This document shows, piece after piece, positions 7,271 through 15,165 of a stretch of DNA of 36,692 nucleotides. The notes beneath the pieces are model-generated. The model ran no database searches, was not told the DNA's origin, and saw only the letters and a list, made by a program, of their open reading frames with translations. Source of the DNA: an uncultured Erysipelotrichaceae bacterium (GTDB lineage: Bacteria > Bacillota_I > Bacilli_A > RFN20 > CAG-826); NCBI GenBank assembly GCA_900314585.1, contig OMVV01000008.1, positions 1 to 36,692 on the forward strand, written 5' to 3'. Made by a program: the position numbers and the translations under genes. Within the stretch, counting starts at the first letter, position 1. Every line of letters starts with the position of its first letter.

Positions 7271-9043
7271 TTAGAACTCTCCTTGTAATGGTAAAGCGTT
7301 TAAATAAACCGGATCATACGAAAGTGGACTATTTGCAGATCTAGAGACTGAGTCGCAGATGCCAATATATTCATAGGCGCCATTATTTGGAAGATAGATG
7401 TCGATGCTGCCATCTGCAAATCTTTCAGCAGAGACATGATTTGATGACATTACTCCATCTTTAAATGAGAATATTTCTTTCTTTATACTCTTTTCCATTA
7501 AGGAGAAGGAAGTTGGGTTTTCGATATGAAGAGTTTGATAGTTACCGTCATTGAGTTTACATTTCTTATCTCCCATAAAATAGGATGTACACGCACACAA
7601 GAACGAATAACTAACTTCTGGCATATGACCAATCGCAATTCCTAAGGCGTTATCTCGATATAAAAGCTGAGCTAAAACATCCTTACGAACTTTGAATGAT
7701 TCAGGGAGTAAAGCAAAGAATGCAAAACACTTGAGATAGAGTTTCTCGATGACATCATAATTCTCTTCATTTGCACCGAACATTTGAAGGAATAACATCT
7801 GCATATCCATGGCAAATTCCGAAGATTTTGTCTGTTCGAGCTCTAAAATTAATGATTTGATGAAGTCATACTCGAAGATGATTTCAATAAGAGCAGAAGG
7901 ATTGATCTTTTCGATTTGTGGGTTCGCTCCAAACATCGTCGCTATAAGTTCAGTCAAGCCAGATTGAATCGTTATGGAATAAACAATTCTAGACTTGAAT
8001 CCGCTGGTAGCAAGTTCATGAACTAAAGATCTTGAGAAACGACCTTGAGAAGGATTGACGCTTTCTCGCGGCAAGTTATTTTCTTTTGCTTTTTCTTCTC
8101 CAACATCAAAGAATTTCCAATCGTCAACTGAATAATCTGAGAAGTTTTGTGCACCATAAGTGAAGTGATAGAGGGAAATAATCTTTTCTCTTTCGGTTTC
8201 ATCAAAGTAAATATCATTGATTCGATCTGGATAGTAATGATCAGTTCCGTATCTAACAAATCCCCATTCATATGGAGCAACAAGGGGTACAAAATCGTTA
8301 TAGTTTAAGAAGTTATGAATGCCATGATATAAATCAGCATGAGCATCATCGATGCTGATTTGTACACCCATCGGTGGTTCAAAACAATAAGTATAGAAAT
8401 CATCTGCACTATAAGTGACATTTGGATTAATGAGTTCGTTAGCAGCTAATTTATTCAAAATTTTGCCTGCAGTCATGTTTGAGGTAATCGCTGCTCTAGA
8501 ATAACCAGAGATCCAAAACTTAATGTGACCTTGGACGTTATAGTTTGCTAAGTAATTAGTAACACCTTCAATGACTTTATTAGAAGCATCGTCAAATCCT
8601 TCAGCGTTTCCAGTGTCGCCGATCGTGAAATTTGATGCCCATTCCGCATCATAGTTTCCACCTCGAACCGCAATCGCAACTACGGTGAAATCAGAGATGT
8701 GTTTTGTTGAAATTCCAAAAGCAATTGAATCTGTTTGAGGCTTTACATAGTAGGAATCACTCATCCAGATATTATCAAAATGAATGTTTTCCCAATATTC
8801 ACGAAGATATTTGCTACGGACTGTGTAGTCATTATCACCATTAAATGTTGATAACGCCATCGCATGGCTTGCTAAAGCAAGTCCTTCGTGGACATCACGG
8901 TTATTATTCAAAAAAAATGTATCGTTATAATATGTGTCAAATGTGAAATCGAGGGTGTGAAAAGTAACCTTATCCGATTTCGAACAACCGACATTGGTTA
9001 ATAAGATTGGTAGTAAAATAGCAATTTTGAATTTCAATCTCAT
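7271..9043 (-). CDS. Lipoprotein with a lipase-like alpha/beta-hydrolase domain, 590 aa
   Basis: The N-terminus is a type II (lipoprotein) signal: positive MRLKFK, a hydrophobic core, and a lipobox ending in Cys20 (LTNVGC). The box is slightly atypical, with Asn at -3. Residues about 40-190 resemble the class-3 lipase/DUF2974 type of alpha/beta hydrolase. A strand F-T-V-V-A-I-A-V-R-G-G-N is followed by D-x-E-W-x-x-N. The nucleophile elbow G180-Y-S182-R-A follows strand IKFWIS, as in G-H/Y-S-x-G/A. His and Asp triad partners cannot be assigned safely by eye. The remaining 350 residues are unrecognised. An exported hydrolase acting on lipids, esters or polymers outside the cell is inferred. The ATG lies 8 nt after a TATACT box and only 42 bp from the divergent HTH-membrane gene. 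Confidence 0.82.
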   Translation of the reverse strand: MRLKFKIAILLPILLTNVGCSKSDKVTFHTLDFTFDTYYNDTFFLNNNRDVHEGLALASHAMALSTFNGDNDYTVRSKYLREYWENIHFDNIWMSDSYYVKPQTDSIAFGISTKHISDFTVVAIAVRGGNYDAEWASNFTIGDTGNAEGFDDASNKVIEGVTNYLANYNVQGHIKFWISGYSRAAITSNMTAGKILNKLAANELINPNVTYSADDFYTYCFEPPMGVQISIDDAHADLYHGIHNFLNYNDFVPLVAPYEWGFVRYGTDHYYPDRINDIYFDETEREKIISLYHFTYGAQNFSDYSVDDWKFFDVGEEKAKENNLPRESVNPSQGRFSRSLVHELATSGFKSRIVYSITIQSGLTELIATMFGANPQIEKINPSALIEIIFEYDFIKSLILELEQTKSSEFAMDMQMLFLQMFGANEENYDVIEKLYLKCFAFFALLPESFKVRKDVLAQLLYRDNALGIAIGHMPEVSYSFLCACTSYFMGDKKCKLNDGNYQTLHIENPTSFSLMEKSIKKEIFSFKDGVMSSNHVSAERFADGSIDIYLPNNGAYEYIGICDSVSRSANSPLSYDPVYLNALPLQGEF

Positions 9044-9051
9044 GCAGATTA

Positions 9052-9059
9052 AGTATACT
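9052..9059. promoter_or_regulatory. Palindromic AGTATACT: -10 box of the (-) hydrolase gene and possibly also of the (+) HTH-membrane gene
   Basis: The octamer is its own reverse complement and so presents TATACT on both strands. On the minus strand it is 8 nt from the ATG at 9043 and has a TTATCA (4/6) -35 with an 18-nt spacer. On the plus strand it is 26 nt from the ATG at 9086 and leaves a leader with AGAGG at 9066-9070. Confidence 0.5.
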
Positions 9060-9085
9060 ATTTCTAGAGGCTTCGTGATAAGAAA

Positions 9086-11062
9086 ATGAATAACTATAAT
9101 GTTCGTTTGTCAGAGCTAATAAAAGAGAGCGGGCTCTCACTTAAGGAATTATCTAAAAAGTGTGGAGTCAATAGATGGAAACTCTATTTTTATGAAAATG
9201 GTTATTTTCGCCCGACGAAAAAAGACCTAAGAAAACTTATTAAGTTTTTCAATGCAGATATTACCGTTGAAGGCGATGATGCTTATCCTGCTCCAAATCA
9301 CCATATACGCACTCCAAAACATAAAGAGAATTTAAAAGCAAAACGAATTATTTTCGGTTCTATTTCTTTTGGTATTCTCATCTCAGTTTTGACTGGCGCG
9401 ATAATGTTCAATAAATCTGTAAGCAATACTTCGTCATATTATGGCGATTCTTACACCCAGATGAAAGCGAAAGCAATTCAAGAAGGTAACTATGGCTACG
9501 ATATGGTTACATCTTTGAAATATTATTACCTTTCCAACCAAGAAAAAATTAACGAAGAAGGCACAATGCTTTTCTATGAAACAGAAAGCATCCTTTACTT
9601 TAACGAGACAACATTCACTGTCACTGATGCCGAAATTATTGGTGGCCAAACAGGATTAAGCAGATATCGTTATCAACTAGGTTCAAATCTAGGTGTTAAT
9701 TCCTACAAATGTGATTTCACTTTCGGCAGCTTTTTGGAAGGAACATATTTCAGCTGCGATTTTGAATTTACTGGCCGAAAAATTGACCATGTCGATAACT
9801 TCAAAATCTTGGTTCCTGGTACTTATGAATTAACATATGACGAGGCAATTAAAATCGTCAATTATCACGTTGAAGAAGTTAACGTTTCTTTGTCGAATTT
9901 GATGAGTAAAACTCTTGGTCGACCTGTCGACTTTTATACCGAATTTTTAGCCGATCGTGAACAAGGCCGCGTTATCAATTTTTCTCTGCAAATCTCGGCG
10001 CTTTTCCTAATTTTCCCGGGAATTATCGCCTTCTTTATTGTCTTTGGAATTTTCCTCAATTTGATGGTAAAAAATATCAAACCAAAACTTGTTGAAGTTG
10101 AACCAAAATCAGTTCGAAAAACCCTTAAACCATTACCGAAAGATTACCACATTAATTTTGGCATTCCTGACATGTTTATCATCTTTATCGGTAGGTTTTT
10201 ACAGATTGGTTCAATCGTCTGTCTTGTCATCGCCTTTTTAGCTAAACTTGGCGTGCCATTTTTCTCATTCTTCTCAAATCCAGTTTTGCTTGAAGTATTT
10301 AGACTTTCCTTGCTCGCTGGTATCTTCTTAGTGCAGTTTGTCATGGTAGGAAGAGTCAAAAATCCAAGAATTTTATTCCACGCGATTATTGCAAATATGG
10401 AAGTATTCTTGTTCATTGCAACAATGGAGACCGTTGTTATTTCGCTAACGAACGCTTGGGGATATGATTTTGCTTCTCTAATTTATTCATACATTCCAAG
10501 TAATGTTTACCAAGTTGTTGCGGTGCATTATTTGATTTTCTTATTCTTGTTCTTCCAACCATCATTCTTAAAGGATCGAGGAAAATGGGTCAGAATTCTT
10601 TGGCATTCACTTTCATTTGTGCCATTTGGATTCTTGGTAGCGACTTATTTCTTATCCAACAATTACGCATTGGTTTATGGAGTTAAAGAAAACATCTTCC
10701 TCAACTTCTGGTTCCCAAACGGATTCTTACTTTTATCAATTGTCATCGTCTTCTTCCTTTATCTAACATTCTCGTTACGTCTTTTGTATGAAAAGAAATT
10801 TGGACAACACAACGCTCAACTATTCTTTTTCGGTGATCGATACACAGTTTTTGAAAACACAATCTGTGCTGGTTTAATTATCATTGCGGCCGCAGTCGAT
10901 CTTGCCTTTAGAAACAATCAAATTGCTTATTATCTTGGCTTAGGACAAAACATCTGGTTATTCACATTAGTGCCATTTGTTCTTTTGTGCCGTTATAGTC
11001 CAAACAATCAACAAGTATTCTTGTTCGAACAACAAATAAGAAACCTTGCTCGAGAGAAATAA
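9086..11062 (+). CDS. XRE-type HTH domain fused to a polytopic membrane protein, 658 aa
   Basis: Residues 1-60 form a helix-turn-helix of the Cro/CI (XRE) class: R-L-S-E-L-I-K-E-S-G-L-S-L-K-E-L-S-K-K-C-G-V-N-R-W-K-L, then a third helix. After a His/Lys-rich linker comes one membrane helix (about 85-107). An extracytoplasmic domain of about 190 residues follows, then roughly nine further helices from about 298 to the end (for example 298-325, 360-388, 405-425). The layout is cytoplasmic DNA-binding head, external sensor, membrane bundle. A one-piece transmembrane regulator is the simplest reading, but no ligand domain is recognisable. It diverges from the lipoprotein hydrolase with only 42 bp between start codons, so that gene is a natural target. 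The HTH could instead mediate protein-protein contacts. Confidence 0.85.
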   Translation: MNNYNVRLSELIKESGLSLKELSKKCGVNRWKLYFYENGYFRPTKKDLRKLIKFFNADITVEGDDAYPAPNHHIRTPKHKENLKAKRIIFGSISFGILISVLTGAIMFNKSVSNTSSYYGDSYTQMKAKAIQEGNYGYDMVTSLKYYYLSNQEKINEEGTMLFYETESILYFNETTFTVTDAEIIGGQTGLSRYRYQLGSNLGVNSYKCDFTFGSFLEGTYFSCDFEFTGRKIDHVDNFKILVPGTYELTYDEAIKIVNYHVEEVNVSLSNLMSKTLGRPVDFYTEFLADREQGRVINFSLQISALFLIFPGIIAFFIVFGIFLNLMVKNIKPKLVEVEPKSVRKTLKPLPKDYHINFGIPDMFIIFIGRFLQIGSIVCLVIAFLAKLGVPFFSFFSNPVLLEVFRLSLLAGIFLVQFVMVGRVKNPRILFHAIIANMEVFLFIATMETVVISLTNAWGYDFASLIYSYIPSNVYQVVAVHYLIFLFLFFQPSFLKDRGKWVRILWHSLSFVPFGFLVATYFLSNNYALVYGVKENIFLNFWFPNGFLLLSIVIVFFLYLTFSLRLLYEKKFGQHNAQLFFFGDRYTVFENTICAGLIIIAAAVDLAFRNNQIAYYLGLGQNIWLFTLVPFVLLCRYSPNNQQVFLFEQQIRNLAREK

Positions 11063-11104
11063 TTATTTAAGAATTATTCATAACAAGATAAAATTTAAGT
11101 ATCT

Positions 11105-13468
11105 ATGGTCAACTTTGGTGTGGCAATTTTAATTGGATTAGCAAGTTATCTAGTTATTTTTTCAATCGTTGTTATTGTTAAGAAAATCCTTAAAAAAGTA
11201 ATCATCGAAAAGATTATCCAAGATATTAATTGGGTATATGGCTTTGCTGCCTTTTTATTGCTATACCTGGTTTCCTTGCTTGTTGTTTATTTAACTTATT
11301 CTCGCACGACATATTTCTCGCTTATATCAATGGCTGTAGCAACTTCTTTGGTTGTTATCTTCGTGCCATTTAAGTCGTTCATTAATAAGATCAGAGCAAA
11401 ACAAATTAAGGAAGTTAATAAGTTTAACTTCGTTAAGTATGTGGGAATTATTCTCATTTTACTTCTTGAAGTTTTAGCCTTCTCAAACGTTTCATCAAAG
11501 AAAGATAATGGTTTAATTGAAGTTCCGTTTAACAGCGAACTTATCTTACGAAGTGATGCGAATGTTAAAGACGGCAAGATGATTTTTGACCGCCAACGTC
11601 AATACTTTATTTTGGATAATAGAGAACATAGCTTCTCAAATATCTACCTCGATCTTGAATGCGATGTTGAAACAAAAACCCAAATTGATTTCTTTGTCTC
11701 AAAAGACGATGACAAATATGAATATGCGTTTTCATACCCATCCAATCCAAACTTTGATGAATTTGAATATTACGATATCAGCGAAATTAGCGGTGAAGAT
11801 TATATTCAAGTTGTTGTCGTTATCGATGAAACCAACGTTCATGATTCGGGCAAAATCCCTGCTGTTAGATTAAAACAAATCGCAATTAATCGAGCGTTCC
11901 CGTTTGTCTTTAACGCCTTAAGATTAGTCATTGTTGAAGCGATCTTTTTGACGGTCATGATCGTCATCAAGAAAGGTCGTCAATTAAAGTTCAAATCTAC
12001 GAATAACCTCACAATTCTCGAGCGAATTATTCTTTTGTTATGTGGTGTTGGACTCGTTTTTGTGCTCGTTGAAGCTCTTATAAATTCATCTACTCACTTT
12101 GTTTCTGTGAATGATATCAACAATGCTGAATCACCGATTTACTATCAACTGTTTCATGCATTAAAAAAGGGTCAGATGCATCTTGATATTGAACCTAGCG
12201 CTGAACTGTTAGCGTTAGAAAATCCTTATGATCCGAGCGCTAGAGCTGGTGTCTCGTATTTGTGGGATCATGCGTTCTTTAACGGCAAGTATTTTTGCTA
12301 TTATGGCGCCGCCCCAGTCTTTTTAGTGATGTTCCCAATTTATTACTTAAGCGGAATGAAGATGATTCCTTCGATTTTGCTTATTCAAGAGATTGGAACC
12401 CTGTTCTCGATACTCACATTCTTATTGGTATTGGTTAACTTAACGAAACTGATGTTCAAAGAAGTTAATATGCCAACGCTGATTCTACTTTTAGTAGGCG
12501 CGACTTTCTCGTCACTATTATTATCGAACACAATATTCAAAGTCGGTTGGTATAACGAAGGCATTTATCGAATTCCATATTCATATGGGTTGTGTTTCTA
12601 TTTCTTAACTTTGTTAATGATTCTCAAAGCCTTTAATAATTCAAGATTTCGAATCTTGTTCTTAGGATTAGCTGGTTTATCGGTTGTCCTTATGATGGCG
12701 AGCCGACCAACCTTAATAATCGGCTTTGTGTTATTTATTCCATTATTTATAAAGATTCTTTTAGAAAAGTATCCTTTGAAGAGAAAGTTGATCGACTTCG
12801 CTCCAATGATTGGTGTGGTTATTTTAGGCGCAGTTATTCTCTGCTATTACAATTACGCAAGATTTAATTCCATTACAGAATTTGGACAATCATATCAACT
12901 TACAGTTGTTGACGGAACAACCCTTAGCTACAGCCTTGAAGGTGTCTTCCCAACATTAGCAAATTATTATTTGATGCCACCATATCTTGATGGAGGCATG
13001 TTCCCAAATATCGATTATGGTTGGGGTGATTTCGCTCCGGCTTATCATTCATATAACGCTGGATCGATTGGTATTTTGATGATTCCAATGATGTGGGGCA
13101 TTTTTGCCTTACCTTTTGTTTTCAATAAAGAAGATAATCTTTACTTACGAATCATGCTTTATGCTGCTCCATTTGTAATCTTCTTTATCGCATATACAAC
13201 TTATTGCTTCGGTGGAACTTGCCCACGTTATGTCGTGGAGATAACTGCTTTATCGATGCTCTTTGGATTTATTCCGCTTCTAAAAACATTTGATCTTCTT
13301 TATAAAAGAAAACCGATTACCTCGGTTGTCTTATTAATCTTAATTGTCAGTGTAAGCTCTGTAATTGGTTTCTCGCTTTTATTCACCAACTTTGATGGTT
13401 GGAATGAAGGCGGACAATTGGGCTTACTTGAAGTTATTCGTTCAATCTTTAATCAATACAATATCTAA
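11105..13468 (+). CDS. Polytopic membrane protein, GT-C glycosyltransferase-like, 787 aa
   Basis: About a dozen hydrophobic helices are visible: three at the N-terminus up to about 125, a soluble external segment at about 130-265, and a dense membrane region from about 270. The motif Y-N-E-G-I-Y-R-I-P-Y-S-Y-G-L next to a loop, and the later 'MMASRPTLII' helix, resemble large membrane glycosyltransferases that use polyprenyl-phosphate sugars (GT-C fold) and their uncharacterised relatives. The specific donor and acceptor cannot be told. The ATG follows a TAAAAT box by 10 nt with no Shine-Dalgarno. The preceding HTH-membrane gene ends 42 nt upstream, so read-through is possible. It converges on the flavoprotein gene with 2 bp between the stop codons. 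A role in surface glycan assembly is inferred. Confidence 0.75.
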   Translation: MVNFGVAILIGLASYLVIFSIVVIVKKILKKVIIEKIIQDINWVYGFAAFLLLYLVSLLVVYLTYSRTTYFSLISMAVATSLVVIFVPFKSFINKIRAKQIKEVNKFNFVKYVGIILILLLEVLAFSNVSSKKDNGLIEVPFNSELILRSDANVKDGKMIFDRQRQYFILDNREHSFSNIYLDLECDVETKTQIDFFVSKDDDKYEYAFSYPSNPNFDEFEYYDISEISGEDYIQVVVVIDETNVHDSGKIPAVRLKQIAINRAFPFVFNALRLVIVEAIFLTVMIVIKKGRQLKFKSTNNLTILERIILLLCGVGLVFVLVEALINSSTHFVSVNDINNAESPIYYQLFHALKKGQMHLDIEPSAELLALENPYDPSARAGVSYLWDHAFFNGKYFCYYGAAPVFLVMFPIYYLSGMKMIPSILLIQEIGTLFSILTFLLVLVNLTKLMFKEVNMPTLILLLVGATFSSLLLSNTIFKVGWYNEGIYRIPYSYGLCFYFLTLLMILKAFNNSRFRILFLGLAGLSVVLMMASRPTLIIGFVLFIPLFIKILLEKYPLKRKLIDFAPMIGVVILGAVILCYYNYARFNSITEFGQSYQLTVVDGTTLSYSLEGVFPTLANYYLMPPYLDGGMFPNIDYGWGDFAPAYHSYNAGSIGILMIPMMWGIFALPFVFNKEDNLYLRIMLYAAPFVIFFIAYTTYCFGGTCPRYVVEITALSMLFGFIPLLKTFDLLYKRKPITSVVLLILIVSVSSVIGFSLLFTNFDGWNEGGQLGLLEVIRSIFNQYNI

Positions 13469-13480
13469 ATTTAATTAGAT
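13463..13480. terminator. Weak hairpin containing both convergent stop codons
   Basis: ATCTAA (13463-13468) pairs with TTAGAT (13475-13480). A T-rich tract (TCTTTTTCTT) follows on the plus strand. Both TAA stops (13466-13468 on +, 13473-13471 on -) lie inside the hairpin. The stem is AT-only, so termination strength is doubtful. Confidence 0.45.
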
Positions 13481-15027
13481 TCTTTTTCTTCATGATACTC
13501 TTTTTCAGCATTGACTTCCCAAAGAGCAGATTTTTCGGTTTGGCCTGCTTTAATATAATCCGCAGCGATAAGACCAGTTAACATTGAGTGGTCCATGTTG
13601 TTGTAGCGGTGTTGACCATTTCGACCAATGCAGTAAAGATTTTGAATCTTATCGAGTTCAGCGCGAACCTTATCAAAATGATCATAGCTACCAAAGTAGG
13701 CTGGATAAGCTTTTTTGACTTTTTGTCTAGTCGCGTCGATGACATCTTCTTTGGATTCGATGATACCCATTTTCACAAGTTCATCGATTGCCATCGCAAT
13801 GAAATCTTCATCTTTACTTTCCCACATTTTATCGCCTTCTGAACAAAAGTATTCTAGACCAATCCAAACGGTGTGTAATGGGTCATTCACCATGTATGGT
13901 GACCAGTTATTAAAGATTTGGATTCGACCCATTGTGACATCTCTTTCTTGAACATAAATCCAAGTGTCTGGAACGAGTTCGTTAAGAGTCGGAATTTTGG
14001 TTTTGTTTTTGATTTTGAGTTTATTTACGAGCACACCGACGGTGATGAAATCACGGTATGGAAGCGTGGTGGCGATTTCAAAGCTTTCTTTTGAAGTTTT
14101 ATCTTCACCGATTGCACTAAAAAGATCTTTGATTGGCATCGATGAAACAACATAATCCGCATCAAATGATTGACCATCTTTAGTAATAACTTTTGAAACA
14201 TTGTTTCCATCTAACTCAAGTTTTGATACTTCGGCATTATAAACAATCTTCACGCCTTTCTTCTTAACATCTTCAGCGAGCAATGAATAGAATTGACCTG
14301 GTCCGAATTTTGGATATTCAAATTGTTCAATTAAGGAAGTTTCAACTTTCTTTTTATTTTTCTTAAATGGTTTTGTAATCGCATTTGTGAAAGTTTTCCA
14401 CAAGGAAAGACCTTTAACGCGTTGGGCTCCCCAATCTGCACTTAACTTGGATGGATGAACACCCCAAAGTTTTTCGGTGTAGCTTTCAAAGAAGAGACGA
14501 TATAAAGGTTTGCCAAAGCGATTGATATAAAAATCTTCTAAGGAATTTTCTTTTCTTTTATGAATGACAGAGCCGATATAACCAAAACCCGCTTTCATTG
14601 TTCTCCAAAATCCCATGTTGATGAAAGTTCTCATTTTCATCGAAATTGGGTAATCAAAGAATTTTTTGATAAAGTAGATTCGCGAAACCCGATTTCTTTT
14701 TAAGATAACAACATCGCTAGTTTGTGGATCTGCTCCATTTGGATCAAGTTCGATTTTGCGGTTGAGCAAGACATCATCCATCGATGGTTTACTTTGTAAA
14801 GGCATGATTTCATGCCAGACATTTGAGACGCGCTCGTTTTTGGTGAAAAAACGGTGACCTCCGATATCCATACGGTTATTTTTATAATTAACCGTTCTTG
14901 AGATGCCACCAACGAAAGATTCTAATTCCAAAACAGTGATATCAAATTCATCACTTTTTGCTAGTTCGTATGCAGTGCTTAATCCGGCTGGACCAGCACC
15001 GATGATAACGACACGTTTCTTGCTCAT
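13471..15027 (-). CDS. FAD-dependent amine-oxidase/UDP-galactopyranose-mutase-like flavoprotein, 518 aa
   Basis: The N-terminus is a Rossmann FAD-binding motif (V-V-I-I-G10-A-G-P-A-G-L-S-T-A-Y-E-L) followed by acidic E at the end of strand 2 (T-V-L-E-L-E). G-G-I-S-R-T and D-I-G-G-H-R-F-F-T-K then follow, as in protoporphyrinogen-oxidase/UGM-like proteins. A C-terminal 'Y-C-I-G-R-N-G-Q-H-R-Y-N-N-M-D-H-S' contributes to the flavin site in this group. Close relatives are often annotated only as NAD(P)/FAD-dependent oxidoreductases and sit in polysaccharide loci. A sugar-nucleotide mutase or a lipid-linked sugar oxidoreductase are both possible. The gene is translated from the ATG at 15027, 7 nt after a perfect TATAAT. 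It diverges from the gdpP operon and converges with the GT-C-like gene, which supports a glycan role. Confidence 0.85.
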   Translation of the reverse strand: MSKKRVVIIGAGPAGLSTAYELAKSDEFDITVLELESFVGGISRTVNYKNNRMDIGGHRFFTKNERVSNVWHEIMPLQSKPSMDDVLLNRKIELDPNGADPQTSDVVILKRNRVSRIYFIKKFFDYPISMKMRTFINMGFWRTMKAGFGYIGSVIHKRKENSLEDFYINRFGKPLYRLFFESYTEKLWGVHPSKLSADWGAQRVKGLSLWKTFTNAITKPFKKNKKKVETSLIEQFEYPKFGPGQFYSLLAEDVKKKGVKIVYNAEVSKLELDGNNVSKVITKDGQSFDADYVVSSMPIKDLFSAIGEDKTSKESFEIATTLPYRDFITVGVLVNKLKIKNKTKIPTLNELVPDTWIYVQERDVTMGRIQIFNNWSPYMVNDPLHTVWIGLEYFCSEGDKMWESKDEDFIAMAIDELVKMGIIESKEDVIDATRQKVKKAYPAYFGSYDHFDKVRAELDKIQNLYCIGRNGQHRYNNMDHSMLTGLIAADYIKAGQTEKSALWEVNAEKEYHEEKESN

Positions 15028-15034
15028 ATGAGAT

Positions 15035-15040
15035 ATTATA
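15035..15040 (-). promoter_or_regulatory. -10 box (TATAAT) of the flavoprotein gene
   Basis: Perfect TATAAT on the minus strand, 7 nt before the ATG at 15027, no Shine-Dalgarno between. Predicts a leaderless mRNA. Confidence 0.65.
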
Positions 15041-15149
15041 AATCATTTTTGTTAAGTAAGGAATTTGTCGAAAATTAGCTTTTTAGCAAGAATATATTCG
15101 GGATTTGCGAAATATTTAGATATTTCTATTTTTTAGAGTCGCTTTGGTT

Positions 15150-15155
15150 TATAAT
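15150..15155 (+). promoter_or_regulatory. -10 box (TATAAT) of the gdpP-rplI-dnaB operon
   Basis: Perfect TATAAT 10 nt before the ATG at 15166, with no Shine-Dalgarno. A 7-bp-arm palindrome (GAAATAT-TTAG-ATATTTC, 15109-15126) lies just upstream of where the -35 should be. Confidence 0.65.
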
Positions 15156-15165
15156 ACATTTGTTT

